Source: Anaerolineae bacterium
Lineage (GTDB): Bacteria; Chloroflexota; Anaerolineae; Aggregatilineales; Aggregatilineaceae
NCBI GenBank assembly: GCA_018432315.1
Contig: JAHDLB010000043.1
Span: forward strand, 1-64,000
Direction: 5' to 3'
Length of the DNA stretch: 64,000 bases
Part shown: positions 61,701-64,000 of the stretch, in pieces
How the letters are laid out: each line of letters begins with the position of its first letter
Numbering within the stretch: position 1 is the stretch's first letter
Program-made: the position numbers and the translations under genes
Notes under the pieces: generated by a model
The model's input: only the letters and a program-made list of their open reading frames with translations
Told to the model about the DNA's origin: nothing
Databases searched by the model: none

Positions 61701-62136
61701 TCAGCTCGTGGATCAGGCCGGCGATCTGCCCGACGAAACCGGGCAGGCTGGCGACCTGCCCGAAAAGCTCCAGCTCGCCGCGGCGCTGTAAGCCACTGGC
61801 GACGTGGTGTAGAATGCGGTAGCGCGCCGTGCCCTCGATCTGGCGCTGGGGGTTGCCGGCCAGCTCCAACAGCCGGGCGTACAGGTGGTGAAAGTTGTAG
61901 AATTCCACGCCGAACTGGACGCCATCGTCGCTGTGGGCGACGAGGCGCTCGCGAAAGGCGTGGATCTGCTCGTTGGTCGCCAGCACCACCCAGATCGTGT
62001 TGAATGCCGAGCCCATCCGGCGCGCGTCGACGATGGCGTCCAGCGCGGCCCGGGTCTTGCCGCAGCCCACCGGCCCGGTGATAATCGCGGCGTCGGGCGG
62101 GAGATCGAGATCGAAGATGTCGTCGGCGAAGTTCAT
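58765..62136 (-). CDS. addB: AddB-like nuclease subunit with Fe-S cluster motif
   Basis: The 1123-residue protein is an AddB-type partner. The N-terminal Walker A GPVGCGKTRAAL (about 21-32) is kept, as in several AddB proteins. A C-terminal PD-(D/E)XK nuclease has RARGKIDRIDVVGQHAIVIDYKTGSA (near 970-1000). Four cysteines, one in NDYGLCPFRFF (near 822) and three in CVSYCEFGPLC (near 1091-1101), match the iron-sulfur cluster pattern that staples AddB's nuclease domain. ATG 62136 lies 9 nt behind AAGGAG; the extra 41 residues upstream are not conserved. First gene of the addAB operon. Confidence 0.92.
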   Translation of the reverse strand: MNFADDIFDLDLPPDAAIITGPVGCGKTRAALDAIVDARRMGSAFNTIWVVLATNEQIHAFRERLVAHSDDGVQFGVEFYNFHHLYARLLELAGNPQRQIEGTARYRILHHVASGLQRRGELELFGQVASLPGFVGQIAGLIHELKQALIFPENFAALAETRGPKDRDLARIYRGYQDILREKHLVDRHGAGWLALEYLDAAERLPLALDLLVIDGFDQFNHIHARLLTALARHAKQTILTLTRAANAHQGRRFRRFEQARRRVLAAGGDLWREQALDPCDATARVPALDHLVGHVFDSAAPVHALDDGAEDLRLIEAPDVGREVSAVLRRVKRLLLDGAPPESIAIVTRRLDLYSGALRETARAYDVPLVVREDVPLRENPAVAALLDLIDLHERDFRRRDLLDALHSPYFVPPHLTRDQVAQLSRVSMERQIVRGRDTWLDTLRTAGHAPPDEDGERPDEDNAPDAAALADALARFMDRVTPPARGTITELTAWIEQLIGPDPQAATEDAAHGVETDPAPPAHVHLLERIRATTGPERAARDVTALGEFMRILSGLRGAYDLLAGAGELEPLAWADFRAELALAVDQATVVPPGGRSRLGRVLATDILEARGLPHDHVFLLGLAEGIFPAPDAQDVFYSDRERLALAAGGLPVQTAGERADDASLFYQAIGLARRTLTLSRFTIDDKGNPCPPSPFWAAVRAIVDVSASAIERVPVGGAPLLHQAATLDEAAVATAAIFSGEHPGDLASAAAAYNALLATDRWRAVLRGQAIEARREDRAAGFDPFTGVLGEPDLIEHVARRLGPERVWSASQFNDYGLCPFRFFAGRLLGLEELVEPEEGLDVRQLGSVYHAILERTYRRLAAEGLDFAPDNADRALAILGEEAAEVFASAPETFAFRPGPVWQHEQENMLRRLTWLVRQDFEGTGPFKPGGRSAIAKLGAAGSRRALVHEAAFGFGGQPPLRIDGPAGTLRARGKIDRIDVVGQHAIVIDYKTGSARRSASDMAAGIDFQMLIYLLAAQDVVAQIDGGLSVAGGVFWHITNRDSSGEVAAQDGEIAQAQAHLHAHVLAAREGRFPVQPRKLDGGKCVSYCEFGPLCRVSRAYRQKPGAGDGPQPGEEVA

Positions 62137-62156
62137 GCTACGCTCCTTCACCGGCG

Positions 62157-62185
62157 AGTGTAGTGGGTCTGGCGGCAAAGGGCAA
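62157..62185 (-). promoter_or_regulatory. promoter of the addAB operon
   Basis: TTGCCC and TACACT are separated by 17 nt on the minus strand, and the leader to ATG 62136 would be only about 15 nt but still contains the AAGGAG box. Confidence 0.55.
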
Positions 62186-62336
62186 ACGCGGCGCGTCCTG
62201 ACCAGTCTGCACGCTCGGCGCGTACAACAGGATGGCGCGCGCTCCGGATTCGTTGACAAACCGTCATTTCGTGTTCAAACTTATGTTCGCATATCCTCAC
62301 CGTCTCTGCGGAGTCTAATCGGGAGATAACAACATC

Positions 62337-62972
62337 ATGATCGAGGGCAAACTGGTCGATCTCGTCCCATTCGAGGACGATTTCGCGATCCACATGGAAA
62401 CGTGGATGAACGAGGAAGCGTGGTTTCGGGCGCGGCTCTGGGAGCGGCGTGAGCCACACACCGAGGACGACGTCAAGAAATTCATCGAGAAGATGGAGAA
62501 GAGTGAGCGCGGCGCGCTGATTGGCTTCCAGAGCAAAGACGGCGACCCGATCGGCGGCGTGATCTTCGACCACGAGTGGCAGCGGGTGCGCAAGGCCGAC
62601 GCGATGTTCTTCGCGGGGGATACCCGCTACGAGGGCACCGACGAGCATCTCGACGGGCTGCTGATGCTGCTGCGCTACTGCTTCGAGACGCGCAACCTGC
62701 ACCGCCTGGACGCGTCCGCGCTGGCCTTCGACGAGGTGAGGATCGACCTGCTGCGCCGCGCCGGGTTCGTCCACGAGGGCACGCTGCGCCAGCACATCCG
62801 CTACGATGGCGATTACGTCGACGTCGAGATGTTCGGCATTCTGGCCGAGGATTGGCCGGGCTACGAGCAGAAAGTGGCCGCGCTGGACCTGCAGCCGAGC
62901 GGCATCGAGCCGAAGCCCAAGCCCGAAAAGAAGGACGATAAAGAAACAGAAGCGGGCGAGGCCAAATCGTGA
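62337..62972 (+). CDS. GNAT-family N-acetyltransferase (tandem copy 1)
   Basis: The 211-residue protein has a full GNAT domain of the RimJ/RimL type: LVDLVPFEDDFAIHMETWMNEEAW opening, GGVIFDHEWQ strand and the NLHRLDASALAFDEVRIDLLRRAGFVHEG region containing the acetyl-CoA loop. The last 25 residues are a charged Lys/Glu tail. Acceptor unknown. ATG 62337 follows GGGAGAT. A TTGACA at 62253 has only a weak -10 partner (CAAACT), so the promoter is uncertain. First of three adjacent GNAT genes on the same strand. Confidence 0.9.
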   Translation: MIEGKLVDLVPFEDDFAIHMETWMNEEAWFRARLWERREPHTEDDVKKFIEKMEKSERGALIGFQSKDGDPIGGVIFDHEWQRVRKADAMFFAGDTRYEGTDEHLDGLLMLLRYCFETRNLHRLDASALAFDEVRIDLLRRAGFVHEGTLRQHIRYDGDYVDVEMFGILAEDWPGYEQKVAALDLQPSGIEPKPKPEKKDDKETEAGEAKS

Positions 62973-63000
62973 TCCGGCGGACGAGGCAGGGGATCAACCC

Positions 63001-63612
63001 ATGACCACTCTACACGGCCTGCTGGTCGACCTGGAACCGTTCGTGCCGGCGTTCCACCAGGAGAAGATGCATGCCTATTGGAACAACGAGTCGCGCCTGT
63101 GGGCGACGATGGGCGACTGCGAGCCGACCACGCGCGCCCAGATCGCGCGCATCCACGAGGAGCGCAGCGGCGCCCGCGAGCGGGGCTACACCGGCGTCCA
63201 CTTCATGATGCGCGCCAGGGACGGCAATATCATCGGCTCGATCGGCCTCAACTGGGTGGACTACTGGAACCGCACGGCATGGCTGGGCGCGTGGATTGGC
63301 GAGAAGGACTACTGGGGCGGCGGGCACGGCACCGACGCGCTGCTGCTGACCGTCGATTACGCGTTTCGCTGGCTGGATATGCGCCGCCTGTGCCTGGGGA
63401 CGATGGACATCAACGAGCGCGCCCAGCGCAACGTGGAGAAGGCCGGCTTCCGGTTCGAGACGCGCGAGCGCAAGGCGGCCCTGGTCAACGGGCGCTGGAT
63501 CGATGCCCTGAACTACGGCCTGCTACGCGACGACTGGCCGGGCCGCGAGGCCCTGGTCGACCAGTTGGGGCTGCGCGAGAAGGCCGAGCGACGTTACGGA
63601 AAGGGTGATTGA
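63001..63612 (+). CDS. GNAT-family N-acetyltransferase (tandem copy 2)
   Basis: The 203-residue protein is a RimJ/RimL-type GNAT: LLVDLEPFVPAFHQEKMHAYWNNESRLW opening, WIGEKDYWGGGHGTDALLLTVDYAF (about 102-126, containing the R/Q-x-x-G-x-G/A-type acetyl-CoA loop as GGGHGTDA) and RNVEKAGFRFETRERK. It shares the opening pattern with the following gene, indicating recent tandem duplication. AGGGGATC lies before ATG 63001. Acceptor unknown. Confidence 0.9.
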   Translation: MTTLHGLLVDLEPFVPAFHQEKMHAYWNNESRLWATMGDCEPTTRAQIARIHEERSGARERGYTGVHFMMRARDGNIIGSIGLNWVDYWNRTAWLGAWIGEKDYWGGGHGTDALLLTVDYAFRWLDMRRLCLGTMDINERAQRNVEKAGFRFETRERKAALVNGRWIDALNYGLLRDDWPGREALVDQLGLREKAERRYGKGD

Positions 63613-63613
63613 G

Positions 63614-64000
63614 ATGCTAGAGGGGTTGCTGGTCGATCTGGTACCCTATGGGAAGGCATTCACCGACCTGGAGCATAAGTGGCGGAACAACGACTCGTCG
63701 TTCTTCGGCAGCGGCGGCGACCGGTATTTCGCGACCAGGGCGATGGTCCGGCGGCATATGGAGCGCTGGGCCGAGGAACGCGAGCGCGGCGCCGACGATG
63801 ACGTGGCGTTCGGGATCCGGACCAAGGACGGCGAGCCGATCGGCTTCATCGGCATCAACTGGATGGTACCGTACCACCGGCTGGCGATGCTGGGCGCCAA
63901 GATCGGCGAGCCGGAATACTGGGGCGGCGGTTATGGCACCGACGCGCTGCTGCTGTTGCTCGAATACGCCTTCGACTGGCTGGACATCCACAAGGCGTGG
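63614..64000 (+). CDS. GNAT-family N-acetyltransferase (tandem copy 3, truncated by window end)
   Basis: The frame starts at ATG 63614, 1 nt after the previous stop, and runs for 129 codons to the window edge. The opening LEGLLVDLVPYGKAFTDLEHKW and the WGGGYGTDALLLLLEYAF acetyl-CoA loop closely match copy 2. Only the C-terminal third is missing. There is no gap for another promoter, so copies 2 and 3 are one transcript. Confidence 0.88.
   Translation, partial: MLEGLLVDLVPYGKAFTDLEHKWRNNDSSFFGSGGDRYFATRAMVRRHMERWAEERERGADDDVAFGIRTKDGEPIGFIGINWMVPYHRLAMLGAKIGEPEYWGGGYGTDALLLLLEYAFDWLDIHKAW

Noticed and set aside
58930-61791. Plus-strand frame of 953 codons
   Set aside because: Antisense to addB with its Walker, nuclease and Fe-S motifs; no domain of its own.
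1-64000. tRNA, rRNA, CRISPR, insertion sequence or prophage
   Set aside because: I looked for CCA-ended cloverleaves, repeat-spacer arrays, transposase or integrase motifs and terminal inverted repeats and saw none; a covariance-model search would be needed to exclude small RNAs.

Overview
The window is 64 kb of GC-rich bacterial chromosome, densely packed with short intergenic gaps and many 4-nt ATGA/GTGA overlaps between genes. I see no rRNA, tRNA, CRISPR array, insertion sequence, integrase or plasmid feature. The combination of GH57/DUF1957 branching enzyme, GlgA and GlgC, NatA/NatB-like ABC exporters, TPR and C39-like membrane proteins, Thr/Pro-rich cell-surface linkers and paralogous secreted proteins fits a free-living member of the Chloroflexota (Anaerolineae-like). 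That placement is inference from gene content only.

Layout: 1-11.7 kb is a minus-strand run of mostly metabolic genes: PPOX oxidoreductase, homoserine-kinase homologue, SDR epimerase, GNAT, a fused GHMP sugar kinase/GalU-like uridylyltransferase, a GH63/MGH1-like glycosidase, a lipoprotein, an AMMECR1 protein, an iPGM-like metalloenzyme, a methyltransferase and an MBL hydrolase. 12-13.7 kb (plus) holds a class-III-signal pilin-like protein and a bitopic partner. 13.8-17.3 kb (minus) carries MurJ and a membrane-anchored C39-like/TPR protein. 17.6-19.7 kb (plus) is an EF-G paralogue with a very clear promoter. 19.8-26.9 kb (minus) has GT2, Ser/Thr kinase, hydrolase, TPR, PAP2, an ArnT-like protein and a cold-shock gene with a long leader. 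27.1-30.6 kb is a double-HTH regulator divergent from a large polytopic protein. 30.7-34.4 kb (minus) is an ABC-2 exporter with two permeases.

34.6-43.2 kb is the glycogen locus: GH57 branching enzyme, GlgA, a small membrane protein and GlgC on plus, then a facing minus-strand pair of debranching enzyme and stand-alone CBM48 protein. Together these genes would cover activation (ADP-glucose), chain elongation, branching and debranching. 43.3-45.4 kb has two methyltransferases; 45.4-50.1 kb three tandem secreted paralogues; 50.9-53 kb (plus) a GCS2-like ligase and a methyltransferase; 53-62.1 kb (minus) an addAB recombination operon that also encodes several small or polytopic membrane proteins; 62.3-64 kb (plus) three tandem GNAT paralogues, the last cut by the window edge.

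Starts were chosen from Shine-Dalgarno sequences, domain beginnings and neighbour overlaps, so several differ from the longest possible reading frame. Promoters and terminators were read by eye and are given only where the hexamers or stems are convincing.
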